A stretch of DNA of 23,497 nucleotides from JAAZMA01 sp036720245 (GTDB taxonomy: Bacteria; Bacillota; Clostridia; Tissierellales; Tepidimicrobiaceae): positions 1 through 23,497 of the forward strand of contig DAIMNI010000032.1 in the NCBI GenBank assembly GCA_036720245.1, in the 5' to 3' direction. A program made the translations under genes and the position numbers. The stretch's first letter is position 1; the number at the start of each line of letters is the position of its first letter. The notes under the pieces are model-generated. The model worked only from the letters and a program-made list of their open reading frames with translations, searched no databases and had not been told where the DNA came from. This document shows, one piece after another, positions 12,595 to 21,896 of this stretch.

Positions 12595-13244
12595 ATTCCT
12601 TGCTCCTCTCTATAACTTAGGGCTACCCCATCTCCAATAGGTATAATGGCGGACACATATCCATCTATTTCATTAATATACTCTAAATATTTTCTCAATC
12701 GTTTTACTATGGTCTTTTTCCTTCGAATTACCAATTTATCGGAAGCAACCATACCTCTAAAGAGTACATTATCCGAAACTATCAACCCACTTGGTTCTAA
12801 TAAATTCATGCACATATTGAAAAATTCCAAATATTGCCCCTTAGCAGCATCTAGAAAAACAAAGTCATACTTTTCATTTAAATTAGGTAATATTTCCTGG
12901 GCTTCTCCCTCTAATATTTTAATTCTATCCTTGTATACAGTATTATTTATATTTTCTTTTGCCAATTCTATCATTTTAGGAGATCTTTCAATAGTGGTAA
13001 TCCTTGCAATTTCATTGGATTCTGCCATTATAAGGGCAGAATAGCCAATAGCTGTGCCAATCTCTAATATATTTTTAGGTTGGTGGATTTTTAATAGTAG
13101 TTTTAAAAATTGAGCTACTTCTTTTTCTACTATGGGTATATGATTGTTTTCTGCATATATTTCTAAACCCCTTAAATAAGGTTTACTATTTGGTAAAATA
13201 CCACGGATATAGTCTTCAATATATTCTTCATTTATATGACTCAA
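12582..13244 (-). CDS. trmR: tRNA 5-hydroxyuridine O-methyltransferase (TrmR)
   Basis: An SAM-dependent O-methyltransferase of the caffeoyl-CoA/catechol type, 220 aa. Motif I is LEIGTAIGYSALIMAE (residues 60-75), followed by 'ITTIERSPKMIELAKEN' and the metal-binding region 'YDFVFLDAAKGQYLEFF'. The orthologue YrrM (TrmR) of B. subtilis converts ho5U34 to mo5U34 in tRNA; the overlapping trhP gene downstream makes its substrate, which supports that role over a small-molecule one. The start is TTG 13244, with GGAGG 11 nt upstream. A strong hairpin lies between it and mltG. Confidence 0.85.
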   Translation of the reverse strand: MSHINEEYIEDYIRGILPNSKPYLRGLEIYAENNHIPIVEKEVAQFLKLLLKIHQPKNILEIGTAIGYSALIMAESNEIARITTIERSPKMIELAKENINNTVYKDRIKILEGEAQEILPNLNEKYDFVFLDAAKGQYLEFFNMCMNLLEPSGLIVSDNVLFRGMVASDKLVIRRKKTIVKRLRKYLEYINEIDGYVSAIIPIGDGVALSYREEQGIWKK

Positions 13245-13267
13245 ATTTAGATTTTCCTCCTTTGCAT

Positions 13268-13297
13268 AAATTAATCGTGGTTCTCCACGATTAATTT
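13268..13297 (-). terminator. hairpin between mltG and trmR
   Basis: A 13-bp perfect stem (AAATTAATCGTGG with CCACGATTAATTT) around a 4-nt loop starts 5 bp after the mltG stop. The T-rich end of the arm replaces a separate U tract. Likely a partial terminator or RNA 3'-end stabiliser. Confidence 0.65.
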
Positions 13298-13302
13298 AAA
13301 TA

Positions 13303-14346
13303 CTATTTATTAGGATTAGCTTCTAAATGTTCTTCATACGTTCTAGAAAAGGTATGACCACCAGTACCATCCTCTTTAGTTCTAAAATATAGATAATCAA
13401 CCTCAGCTGGATTTAATGCTGCAATTATAGATTTTTCTCCTGGTGAAGCAATTGGGTAAGGAGGTAGACCTTCATGTATATAGGTATTAAAATCTGATTG
13501 TATTTGCGTATCCTTGGTAGTTAATACTTCTTTTCTTTCCCCTAATACATATTGAACTGTAGCACAAGATTGTAAAAGCATTCCTTTTTCTAATCTATTA
13601 TGAAAAACTGCTGAAACTAGTTCCCTTTCTTCATCTAATTTAGCCTCTCTTTCAATAATAGAAGCTAAAGTAACTAATTCATTTAGAGATAAATCATATT
13701 TCTCCATATCCTTTATAATGTCTTTTTCATATATTTCATTAAATTGATCAAGCATTTTGTCTATAATCTCCTCTTCTGTAGCTCCCATATATATTTCATA
13801 GGTTGAAGGAAATAAAAACCCCTCTAGACCTTGGCCATCCTCAAGTTCTTGTAAAAATGAATGCTTGTCCTGAAAAAGTTTCTTATTTGAAACTAGTTCT
13901 AAAAATCTATCTTTATTTACTAGGCCTTGCTCCGATAATTTATTAGCTATTTGGCGAATTTCATAGCCCTCGGGTATAGTGAATCTTACTACCTTTTCAT
14001 TTTTACCACCTTTAATTAATTCATCAATTATATCATATACATCCATACCTGTGTTTAATATATAATTACCTGCTTTTAATTTATTTCCAGCTTCCTTATT
14101 TTTAATAGCTATTTTAAATATATATTTATTTTTTATTAAACCCTTTTCAAACAATATATTTGAAATCTTGGTGCTAGTACTGCCTTCAGGTATTTCAATT
14201 GATATTTCCTTAGGATTAAATGTATTTACTGCTAAAAATTGTTTATTATAATAGGATTTGCCTATTATAATAAATAAAATTATGATTATTAGGATAATGA
14301 ATTTTCCTATTTTCTTATTTTTTTTATTCTTGGCCAATTCCCCCAC
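13303..14346 (-). CDS. mltG: endolytic transglycosylase MltG
   Basis: Membrane-bound lytic transglycosylase that cuts nascent glycan strands and helps set their length (YceG/DUF175 family). A membrane helix at residues 14-32 follows a Lys-rich cytoplasmic tail. An extracytoplasmic LysM-like region at about 45-110 (ISIEIPEGSTSTKISNILFE) precedes the catalytic domain, with the active-site Glu232 in 'LASIIEREAKLDEE' and the conserved 'FHNRLEKGMLLQSCATVQY' and 'NTYIHEGLPPYPIASPG'. The length of 347 aa is normal. GTG 14346 is chosen, with AGGTGGAG about 5 nt upstream. It matches B. subtilis yrrL, next to yrrM in both genomes. Confidence 0.93.
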   Translation of the reverse strand: MGELAKNKKNKKIGKFIILIIIILFIIIGKSYYNKQFLAVNTFNPKEISIEIPEGSTSTKISNILFEKGLIKNKYIFKIAIKNKEAGNKLKAGNYILNTGMDVYDIIDELIKGGKNEKVVRFTIPEGYEIRQIANKLSEQGLVNKDRFLELVSNKKLFQDKHSFLQELEDGQGLEGFLFPSTYEIYMGATEEEIIDKMLDQFNEIYEKDIIKDMEKYDLSLNELVTLASIIEREAKLDEERELVSAVFHNRLEKGMLLQSCATVQYVLGERKEVLTTKDTQIQSDFNTYIHEGLPPYPIASPGEKSIIAALNPAEVDYLYFRTKEDGTGGHTFSRTYEEHLEANPNK

Positions 14347-14403
14347 AAAATCTCCACCTTTAATAGATATTTATCTATTATATTATACACCAATATCCCA
14401 ATA

Positions 14404-14736
14404 CTATTCAATATCTATTGCTTCTCCAATAATTCCATTAATATCTTGTATCATTTGAGAAAATCTTGATTCTGCTTGAAAATAGCTATTTATTATGGGG
14501 TTAATTGTTAATACTTCCTCAAGTTTCCCTAGCTTTTCGATTTCTGCCTCATCAATATCTTTTCCACCCATATAGTCTATTTGTAATTGTAATACCTTCT
14601 CCTGAAAATCTTCCACCATTTCTTTATTTTTTTCGTTTTTCTCTAGTGCCTCTTTTCTTTCCATAAAGGACTTGTATTCATCTGAATCCTTTATAGCTCT
14701 TGCTAATTGATGTGCCAAATCATAAACATTATTCAT
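14404..14736 (-). CDS. YlbF/YmcA family protein
   Basis: A 110-aa all-helical protein (DLAHQLARAIKDSDEYKSFM, KEALEKNEKNKEMVEDFQEK, NPIINSYFQAESRFSQMI) of the YlbF/YmcA/YheA family. In B. subtilis YlbF and YmcA form, with YaaT, the Y-complex that redirects RNase Y; YheA is a relative of unknown role. Lying just downstream of RNase J, an RNA-turnover function would fit. The paralogue cannot be decided, so no symbol is given. ATG 14736 follows GGAGG. A TATAAT at 14795-14800 may be its promoter, since a terminator separates it from rnj. Confidence 0.85.
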   Translation of the reverse strand: MNNVYDLAHQLARAIKDSDEYKSFMERKEALEKNEKNKEMVEDFQEKVLQLQIDYMGGKDIDEAEIEKLGKLEEVLTINPIINSYFQAESRFSQMIQDINGIIGEAIDIE

Positions 14737-14837
14737 AATACTACCTCCAGTTTTTTATTGTTTAAAAAAATAAAAACAAACCATTTAATACAGTATTATA
14801 CCATTAATCTATAATTTTTAATAGGTATAAAAAGCCA

Positions 14838-14873
14838 AATAAACTAGTCTATCTATAAATAGACTAGTTTATT
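14838..14873 (-). terminator. rnj terminator
   Basis: A 15-bp perfect stem (AATAAACTAGTCTAT with ATAGACTAGTTTATT) around a 6-nt loop begins 3 bp after the rnj stop. T-rich sequence follows on the minus strand. Confidence 0.7.
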
Positions 14874-14876
14874 ATA

Positions 14877-16541
14877 TTAAACTTCCATTATAATTGGTAA
14901 AATCATAGGATTTCTTTTTATCTTTTCATATATAAAGCCACGTAGGGCATCTCTTATATTGGATTTTAAAGTAGCCCAATCTGTTATATGTTTCTTTTCA
15001 CATTCTGTTAATACATCCTTTACAACAGCTCTAGCCTCTTCCATTAAATCTTCTGATTCCCTTACATAGACAAAACCTCTTGAAATAATATCTGGTCCTG
15101 CAATAACTTTTCCATCTTGCTTACTCATAGTTACCACCACTACTATTAAACCATCTTGTGAAAGATGCTTTCTATCTCTTAGTACAATATTTCCAACGTC
15201 TCCTACTCCTAATCCATCTACTAAAATATTGCCAGCTTGCACAGATTTTCCTACACTTGCAGTATTTCTAGTAAATTCAAACACAGAACCATTTTCACCT
15301 AAAAATATATTTTCTTCGTCCATTCCCAAATCTATGGCTAATTTCTCATGTCTCTTTAGATGCCTATATTCTCCATGAACTGGTATAAAATATTTTGGTT
15401 TTAATAAGGTGTGAATTAATTTTAATTCCTCTTGACAAGCATGACCAGAAACGTGTACATCCGCCAATGCTTCATATATTACCTCTGTCCCTAATTCCAT
15501 TAATTTGTTTATAACTCTAGATACGGTTTTCTCATTCCCTGGTATTGGAGATGCCGATATTACTACTAAATCTCCAGGAACTAGTTCTATTTTTCTATGC
15601 TCTGAAAAAGCCATTCTAGTTAGTGCAGACATGGGTTCTCCTTGACTACCAGTAGTTAGTATTACTATTTCATTGCTTTCATATTTATCCATATCATTAA
15701 TATCTATTAAAGTATCATCTTCCATTCTCAAATATCCCAAATCCCTTGCTACATTCACTGTATTAACCATGGATCTACCAGATACCACAACTTTTCTATT
15801 ATAAAGTTCTGCAGCATCTATTACTTGCTGAACTCTATGAACATTAGAAGCAAAAGTAGCTACAATTATTCTTTGATTTGCTTTTAAAAATATATCATTA
15901 AAAGTATCTCCAACAGTTTTTTCTGACATAGTATAACCAGGTCTTTCTACATTTGTGCTATCTGCCATTAATACCAATACACCTTTACTACCTATTTCCG
16001 CAAACTTATGCAAATCAATTAAATTGCCATTAATAGGAGTATAGTCTATTTTAAAATCTCCTGTGTGAAACACCATTCCCACAGGTGTATTTATAGCTAG
16101 TGCAACACTATCTGGTATACTATGACTTGTTTTAATAAACTCAATACTAAATGCACCTAATTTAATAGTATCTCCTGCACTTACCTGATTTAAAGATGCA
16201 TTGTTTATATTGTGTTCTTTCAATTTATTTTCCACTAATCCTAAAGTCAATTTAGTACCATATACGGGTACATTTAATCTTTTTAGTACATAAGGTAACC
16301 CTCCAATATGATCCTCATGGCCGTGGGTCAGTACTATACCTCTAATCTTTTCTTTATTTTTAAATAAATAGCTTATATCCGGTATTACTATATCAATTCC
16401 TAGCATTTCATCTTCGGGAAAACTCATTCCACAATCAATTACTAGAATATCTTCCTTATATTCTAATACAGTGATATTTTTCCCTATTTCTCCTAATCCC
16501 CCCAATGGGATTATTTTTAGTTTATTTGGCTTTCTTGCCAT
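14877..16541 (-). CDS. rnj: ribonuclease J
   Basis: A metallo-beta-lactamase/beta-CASP ribonuclease with 5'-3' exo- and endonuclease activity in mRNA decay and rRNA maturation. The zinc motif HGHEDH is at residues 73-78. Further motifs include 'SHSIPDSVALAI', 'VFHTGDFKIDY', the beta-CASP segment (VATFASNVHRVQQVIDAA, VSGRSMVNT) and the terminal 'FIPVHGEYRHLKRHEKLA'. The RNase J C-terminal domain follows. ATG 16541 (Met-Ala-Arg-Lys) is preferred over ATG 16550, because the latter abuts the AAGGAG ribosome binding site. The protein is 554 aa, standard for RNase J1-type enzymes. Confidence 0.95.
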   Translation of the reverse strand: MARKPNKLKIIPLGGLGEIGKNITVLEYKEDILVIDCGMSFPEDEMLGIDIVIPDISYLFKNKEKIRGIVLTHGHEDHIGGLPYVLKRLNVPVYGTKLTLGLVENKLKEHNINNASLNQVSAGDTIKLGAFSIEFIKTSHSIPDSVALAINTPVGMVFHTGDFKIDYTPINGNLIDLHKFAEIGSKGVLVLMADSTNVERPGYTMSEKTVGDTFNDIFLKANQRIIVATFASNVHRVQQVIDAAELYNRKVVVSGRSMVNTVNVARDLGYLRMEDDTLIDINDMDKYESNEIVILTTGSQGEPMSALTRMAFSEHRKIELVPGDLVVISASPIPGNEKTVSRVINKLMELGTEVIYEALADVHVSGHACQEELKLIHTLLKPKYFIPVHGEYRHLKRHEKLAIDLGMDEENIFLGENGSVFEFTRNTASVGKSVQAGNILVDGLGVGDVGNIVLRDRKHLSQDGLIVVVVTMSKQDGKVIAGPDIISRGFVYVRESEDLMEEARAVVKDVLTECEKKHITDWATLKSNIRDALRGFIYEKIKRNPMILPIIMEV

Positions 16542-16587
16542 TTTTATCATCTCCTTTTTAAAAGTACATATGAGTAGTCCAATCTAA

Positions 16588-16618
16588 AAGAATAAATCCC
16601 AAAATGGGATTTATTCTT
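16588..16618 (-). terminator. terminator after fur, overlapping its stop codon
   Basis: AAGAATAAATCCCA (16588-16601) pairs perfectly with TGGGATTTATTCTT (16605-16618) around AAA. The fur stop codon (16611-16613) lies inside one arm. TTCTTTTAG follows on the minus strand. The stem is long but AT-rich. Confidence 0.65.
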
Positions 16619-17042
16619 GACAGTCCGCACAGTATCCAAAAAATTTTACATTGTGGTCTACAATTTTAAAACCATTTTCCTTTTCAATTTCATTTTCCAA
16701 TTTTTCTAATAAATCTAGTTTAACCTCCATAATACTTCCACATCTTAAACAAATTAAATGATGGTGATTATCTGAATTTATATTTAATTCATATCTATTA
16801 TATCCATCGTCAAAGTTTAATTTATATATAATATTTAAGTTTTCTAATAATTGTAATGTCCTATATACTGTTGCTATTCCTATTTCTGGATAATTTATCT
16901 TAACAATATTGTAGATTTCTTCTGGACTTAAATGGTTCTCCTGATTTTCAACTATTACATCTAATATGGCTCTTCTTTGAGTAGTTAATTTATATCCTTT
17001 TGCTTTAAATAGTTCCTTAACTTCATCCATATTAAATTCCAT
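16611..17042 (-). CDS. fur: Fur-family metal-dependent regulator
   Basis: A 143-aa ferric-uptake-regulator family protein. The N-terminal winged helix covers about 1-80 (YKLTTQRRAILDVIVENQ, LSPEEIYNIVKINYPEIGIA, TVYRTLQLLENLNIIYK). The dimerisation and metal domain includes His93-His94-His95, Cys98-x2-Cys101 and Cys138-x2-Cys141 for structural zinc. PerR and Zur share this fold. The clustered histidines fit Fur or PerR, and sequence alone does not settle the metal. It starts at ATG 17042 behind AGGTGA. It is 48 bp from yrzB and probably part of the ireB-ruvX-yrzB-fur transcript. Confidence 0.88.
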   Translation of the reverse strand: MEFNMDEVKELFKAKGYKLTTQRRAILDVIVENQENHLSPEEIYNIVKINYPEIGIATVYRTLQLLENLNIIYKLNFDDGYNRYELNINSDNHHHLICLRCGSIMEVKLDLLEKLENEIEKENGFKIVDHNVKFFGYCADCQE

Positions 17043-17090
17043 ATCTTCACCTGCTTATATCTAAATTCCTAAATGCCAAATAAATACAAT

Positions 17091-17342
17091 CTATTGTAGC
17101 TTTTCTTTCTGTATTTCTTCAAAAACCTCTATTACCTCTTGAAGTTCTTCCTCATCATCTATACCTAATAAAAGCATTTCACCAAAATCATCATATTCAA
17201 TTCGCAATAAATAGGTTAATCCCTCAAATTCATCCATAGGAAGTAAAGCAGCATAATCCACATCATCTATTCCAAAGGTTGCCAGCACCTGAAATTCTAT
17301 TTCATTTCCCATTTCATCTAATAAAACTATTTTATTATCCAT
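17091..17342 (-). CDS. yrzB: DUF1292 protein YrzB
   Basis: An 83-aa acidic protein of the DUF1292/UPF0473 family, with the typical opening 'IVLLDEMGNEIEFQVLATF' and closing 'GIDDEEELQEVIEVFEEIQK'. Its function is unknown, but it is almost always found with ireB and ruvX, as here. The start is ATG 17342, 4 bp after the ruvX stop, with AGGGTGAG as ribosome binding site. Confidence 0.9.
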   Translation of the reverse strand: MDNKIVLLDEMGNEIEFQVLATFGIDDVDYAALLPMDEFEGLTYLLRIEYDDFGEMLLLGIDDEEELQEVIEVFEEIQKEKLQ

Positions 17343-17346
17343 AGTC

Positions 17347-17757
17347 TCACCCTCTATCTAAATATGTTTGTAAAATATAAGTGGCTGCTACAGTATCTAT
17401 CACATTTTTCCTTTTTTTTCTACTAACATCCCCATCGATTAATATTCTTTCGGCAGCTACAGTACTTAGTCTTTCGTCCTCTAATGTAATTTCTACATTT
17501 ACCCTGTTTTTTAGTTTTTCTACGAAATCTAGCACCTTTTTCCCCTGAGGTCCTATGGTATTATTCATATTTTTAGGAAATCCAATTATTATTTTATTTA
17601 TATTATATTCTTCAATTATCATTTTAATTTCATTTATATCTTTTTTTATACTTTCCCGTCTTATGGTTTTTAAACCTTGGGCAGTAAGCATTAAGGGATC
17701 CGATATTGCCACTCCTATAGTTTTATCCCCTACATCAAGCCCCATTATTCTTTCCAT
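17347..17757 (-). CDS. ruvX: YqgF/RuvX family, putative pre-16S rRNA nuclease or Holliday junction resolvase
   Basis: A 136-aa RNase H-fold protein of the YqgF family. The first strand carries 'GLDVGDKTIGVAISDPL' with the catalytic Asp8. The middle has 'NKIIIGFPKNMNNTIGPQG', and the end has the acidic motif 'DERLSTVAAERIL' and 'IDTVAATYILQTYLD'. E. coli YqgF processes the 16S rRNA 5' end; Holliday junction activity has been reported for some members. It lies in the conserved ireB-ruvX-yrzB cluster, 13 bp after the aldo/keto reductase gene. ATG 17757 has GGTG 5 nt upstream. Confidence 0.93.
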   Translation of the reverse strand: MERIMGLDVGDKTIGVAISDPLMLTAQGLKTIRRESIKKDINEIKMIIEEYNINKIIIGFPKNMNNTIGPQGKKVLDFVEKLKNRVNVEITLEDERLSTVAAERILIDGDVSRKKRKNVIDTVAATYILQTYLDRG

Positions 17758-17770
17758 ATTTTCACCTATT

Positions 17771-18718
17771 CTATATTACCTTTATACAAAATTCTGGACA
17801 ATTTCTTGCACAATAACCACATAGTATACAATTTTCATTAGGATGGGCTTTCCCATCTATAATTTCAATACCATTTTGTTTACAAGTATTAACACAATTG
17901 CCGCAGCCAATACAATAATCTGCAACAATTAGTTTTCTTTTCTTTTTCCTTAATTTTTCTTTCAAATCTTCTGATACATAACCATCGTTCATTAAAGAAA
18001 TATTTGAATCCACTTCATTTTTAGACTGCATTCCTATAGCAAAGGAATTTATATAAGGTATGCCCTTTACGAAATTAAAAGCCTTTTCTGCCTCGCCTAT
18101 TAAATGACCTCCGCCTAAGGGTTTCATTCCATATATTCCCTTGCCTAATCTATGAGCTTCCTCTATAGCATTAAGCATTTCCCCAATATTACCGTCTTGA
18201 ATTCCAATTCCCTTCATATTAACTATTGGGTGAATTACCTCAATTTCATTATATTTATTAGCTCCGAGTACTCCTTCTATTCTATGAGTGGATATTCCTA
18301 TAGCCCTTATTATACCTTTTTCCTTTGCTTTAAGAAAAAATTCAATGGCTTCATAATGGCCTCTAATAGTATGAATGCTTTCCTGTTCATGTAATAAAAA
18401 AATATCTATATAATCCGTATCTAATTCCTTTAAAGCTAAATTTAAACTTTTTTCCGCCAATTCTTTTGAATAGGCATAGGTTTTAGTAGCTATTACATAA
18501 TCCCTTCTATCTATACCCTTTAATGCTTCTTTTATATATTTATAATTATCATATATTTCAGCAGTGTCAATAAAGTTTATTCCCTTTGTGTAGGCATATT
18601 GTATTAATTCTGCTCCCTCTTTTACACTTAAATTCGCTTGGAATGGAGTCATAGTCAATGAGCCAAAACAAAGTCTAGATACTTCTATATTAGTATTCCC
18701 TAATTTCACTTTTTCCAA
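17771..18718 (-). CDS. aldo/keto reductase with C-terminal 2[4Fe-4S] ferredoxin domain
   Basis: A 315-aa NADPH-type aldo/keto reductase. Residues 1-255 form the TIM barrel (GTGINFIDTAEIYDNY-type Asp and Tyr in 'INFIDTAEIYDNYKYI', then 'YIDIFLLHEQESIHTIRGHY'). The last 50 residues have two cysteine clusters (CIGCGNCVNTC and CILCGYCARNC) for two 4Fe-4S clusters. Such fusions are common in anaerobic clostridia; the substrate is unknown. The start is TTG 18718 behind GGAAGTGG. It sits between ireB and ruvX, which are normally adjacent, and a palindrome separates it from ireB. Confidence 0.9.
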   Translation of the reverse strand: MEKVKLGNTNIEVSRLCFGSLTMTPFQANLSVKEGAELIQYAYTKGINFIDTAEIYDNYKYIKEALKGIDRRDYVIATKTYAYSKELAEKSLNLALKELDTDYIDIFLLHEQESIHTIRGHYEAIEFFLKAKEKGIIRAIGISTHRIEGVLGANKYNEIEVIHPIVNMKGIGIQDGNIGEMLNAIEEAHRLGKGIYGMKPLGGGHLIGEAEKAFNFVKGIPYINSFAIGMQSKNEVDSNISLMNDGYVSEDLKEKLRKKKRKLIVADYCIGCGNCVNTCKQNGIEIIDGKAHPNENCILCGYCARNCPEFCIKVI

Positions 18719-18826
18719 TTAATCCACTTCCTATTCTATAAGTCTTTACCCTTTATTAGTATAAAGTATAAAATATGTAATAGCCATAGATTAATTTTTT
18801 ATTAGTAAAACAAAAAAGCAAAGTAT

Positions 18827-18866
18827 TTAAATATATTATCTATATTAATATAGATAATATATTTAA
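18827..18866. repeat. 40-bp perfect AT palindrome
   Basis: The 40 bases read identically on both strands (arms TTAAATATATTATCTATATT), with only two G:C pairs. It lies 47 bp downstream of ireB and 109 bp upstream of the aldo/keto reductase gene. It may be an intrinsic-terminator-like hairpin or an end-processing site; no U tract follows directly. Confidence 0.8.
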
Positions 18867-18912
18867 TCTCTTTTTAAATTATAAAATTAATTGCTACTTC
18901 CCTTTGACATGA

Positions 18913-19173
18913 TTATTTCTTGTTCTTTAAATAATATTCTAAAACTTCCTCTAACAATTCGTCTCGCTCTACTTTTCTAATTATGCTTCTCGCATCATTG
19001 TGACTCGTAATATAAGTTGGATCCCCAGACAAAATGTATCCAATTATTTGATTAATAGGGTCATAGCCTTTTTCTTCCAAAGCTGTATGAACTGTAAATA
19101 ATATTTCTTTAACCTCATCTGCCCTTTCCTTTGGTGGTTCAAATTTCATAGTTTCATTAAAATTATTATTCAC
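18913..19173 (-). CDS. ireB: IreB family regulatory phosphoprotein
   Basis: An 86-aa protein of the IreB/UPF0297 family (B. subtilis YrzL). The core 'ALEEKGYDPINQIIGYILSG' and 'DPTYITSHNDARSIIRKVER' is the family hallmark. In Enterococcus IreB is phosphorylated by the PASTA kinase IreK and tunes cephalosporin resistance; near its N-terminus this copy has the Thr-containing segment NETMKFEPP. GTG 19173 has GGGGGTG 5 nt upstream. It follows alaS, as in most Firmicutes. Confidence 0.93.
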   Translation of the reverse strand: MNNNFNETMKFEPPKERADEVKEILFTVHTALEEKGYDPINQIIGYILSGDPTYITSHNDARSIIRKVERDELLEEVLEYYLKNKK

Positions 19174-19235
19174 AAAAACACCCCCTATAATAAATATACC
19201 ATATTAAAGATATAATATACAATAAAGTTTCGGTA

Positions 19236-21861
19236 CTATTTCAATTGTTTTCTAACAATATCTTCTACCATATCTAAGGCTTCCTTAACTTTATCTAAAT
19301 CCTTACCTCCAGCCTGTGCCATATCTGGACGACCGCCACCACCGCCACCAGTAATTTTTGCAACATCCCTAATANNNNNNNNNNATGCCCTTATTCAATA
19401 AATCTTTTGTTACCATAGATACAAAAGAAATTTTTCCTTTATGAACTGATGCCAATACAATAATACCAGTGCCTAATTTATTTTTAATTTCATCTCCAAG
19501 ATTTCTTAAAGAATTCATATCCATATTTTCTACATTGTAAACTACTAAATTAATTCCACCCACATCTTTTTTGCCATTTAAAATTTCATCTACAATAGAT
19601 AGAGCCATTTTAGATTTTAAGGATTCTATTTCTCTATCTTTTTCCTTAATTTCTTCCATTAAATCTTCTGCCTTGTTTATAATGCCTTCCCTATTAGTTT
19701 TCAAGGTATTGCTTAAACTATCTAAATCAGTTTCTATTTCATTTAGATAGTTGTAAACTTCCTCTCCTGTAATAGCCTCAATTCTCCTTACCCCAGAGGC
19801 AATACTAGATTCAGATATTATTTTAAATAAGCCTATATTACCAGTATTCTTCACATGGGTACCTCCACATAATTCCATAGAGAAGTCTCCCATTTGAACA
19901 ACTCGCACCTCATTTTCATATTTGTCTTCAAAAAGGCCTATTACTCCTAAACTTTTAGACTCTTCCAAAGTAGTTTCTATAGTTTTTACATCTAAATCCT
20001 CTAATATTTTTTCATTTACTATTTTTTCAATTTCTTTTATTTCCTCTTTGCTTACAGCTTCAAAATGGGTGAAATCAAATCTTAATCTATTAGGTAATAC
20101 TATGGATCCTGCCTGATTTACATGTTCTCCCAAAATCTCTTTCAAAGCTTGATGCAATAAATGTGTGGCAGAGTGGTTTCTCATTATACTTTTTCTTCTT
20201 TTAACATCTACTATGCTATAAACTCTATCTCCTATGGATATACTACCTTCTCTCACTTTAACAAAATGAGCAATAGTATTATTGAGATATTTAGTATCTA
20301 AAACTTCCCCTAAAAAATTATCATTTTTAATATAGCCAGTATCTCCCACCTGACCACCAGATTCAGCATAAAAAGGTGTTTCCTTAATAATAATAATTCC
20401 CTCTTCATCTTTATTCATACTACCCACGGATTCGTTATTTAAAAATAATCCTGATACCTCTGTCTCTAAATCTAATAATTCATAACCTCTAAATAGATTA
20501 TTGTATTCTTTAAGATCTACAATAGAATCTTCACTCTTCCATCCAGAATCAGATGTTCTAGCATTTCTAGCCATTTCCCTCTGTCTTTCCATATATTGAT
20601 TAAATTCATCTTCATTAACCTTTAATCCCTTTTCCTCTAGTATTTCTCTAGTTAAATCCAATGGAAAACCATAAGTATCATATAATTTAAATGCCCTTTT
20701 CCCATCCAGAGAATTTTCTTCATTGTTTTCCATGTTTTCAATATAATCTCCTAATATAGAAATTCCCTGATGAATAGTCTCTTGGAATTTTTCTTCCTCC
20801 GAACTAATTACTTTCTTTATATATTCTTCTTTTTCTTTTATATAAGGATATTCTATTTTCCAAGAATCTATAACTTCTTTCACTATAGAGTTTAAAAATT
20901 CTCCCTCAATGCCTAATAATTTGCCATGTCTTGCTGCCCTTCTAATAATTCTTCTTAAGACATATCCTCTACCTTCATTACTAGGAAGTACACCATCAGA
21001 AACTAAGAATACCATGGCCCTGCTATGGTCTGTAATTATTCTCATAGAGGCATCCTTATTCGAATCTAAGCCATATTTTGTATTAGATACCCTTTCCACA
21101 GAACTTAAAATATCCCTAATAGCCTTTATTTCAAATATATTAGAAGCATCTTCCATAACTGCAGCAATTCTTTCTAATCCCATACCAGTATCTATATTAG
21201 GATGGGCTAATGGATGATAGTTTCCCTCTTCATCTTTATCAAATTGAGTAAATACTAAATTCCATATTTCAATAAATCTATCACATTCACAACCTGGCTT
21301 GCAATCTGGACTTCCACAGCCAAATTTTTCTCCCCGATCTACATAGATTTCTGAACAAGGTCCACAGGGTCCCACTTCTAATTCCCAAAAATTATCCTCT
21401 TTGCCTAATGGAATAATCTTATCCTGACTTAAACCTATGTCCTTATTCCATATTTCAAAAGCCTCATCATCTTCTAAATATATGGAAACCCATAAATCTT
21501 CCTCTGGAATTCCCAATCTTTTGGTTAAAAATTCCCAAGACCACTCTATAGCTTCTTTTTTAAAATAATCTCCAAAAGAAAAATTTCCAAGCATTTCAAA
21601 GAAAGTAGCATGCCTTGCAGTTTTTCCTACATTTTCAATATCAGCAGTTCTAAAACATTTTTGACAGGTGGTAACTCTTTTTCCTGGTGGGGTTTTCTCT
21701 CCTGTAAAATATGGTTTTAAAGGTGCCATTCCTGCATTTATAAGTAACAAAGATTTATCTTCCTTTGGTATTAAAGAAAAAGAAGGCATAATCAAATGTC
21801 CTTTTTCCTGAAAAAAATCTAAAAACTCTCTTCTAATTTCATGTAATCCCATTTTTTCCAT
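19236..21861 (-). CDS. alaS: alanyl-tRNA synthetase (interrupted by assembly gap)
   Basis: Charges tRNA-Ala. ATG 21861 follows AGAGGTG. The class II aminoacylation core (1-360) carries 'RTADIENVGKTARHATFFEM' and 'NIDTGMGLERIAAVM'. The editing domain has the zinc sites 'HSATHLLHQ' and 'CGGTH'. The C-terminal oligomerisation domain ends 'GGGGGGRPDMAQAGG' and stops at 19236-19238. Ten Ns at 19375-19384 fall in the C-terminal domain after 825 codons. With exactly ten bases the frame shifts and stops at once, but the two flanks are both clearly alaS. Family alignment suggests roughly five residues are missing between 'LLNKG' and 'IRDVAKI', so the gene is probably intact and about 877 aa. Confidence 0.95.
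19375..19384. other. assembly gap of ten Ns inside alaS
   Basis: Ten unknown bases in a row. To keep alaS in frame the true number must be a multiple of three; 12 to 15 fits the family pattern (His-Ala-Gly-Lys/Asn-Leu-Ile). The run is therefore a placeholder. Confidence 0.95.
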
Positions 21862-21896
21862 CTATTTGCACCTCTTTAATCTTAAGCTCAAATTTT

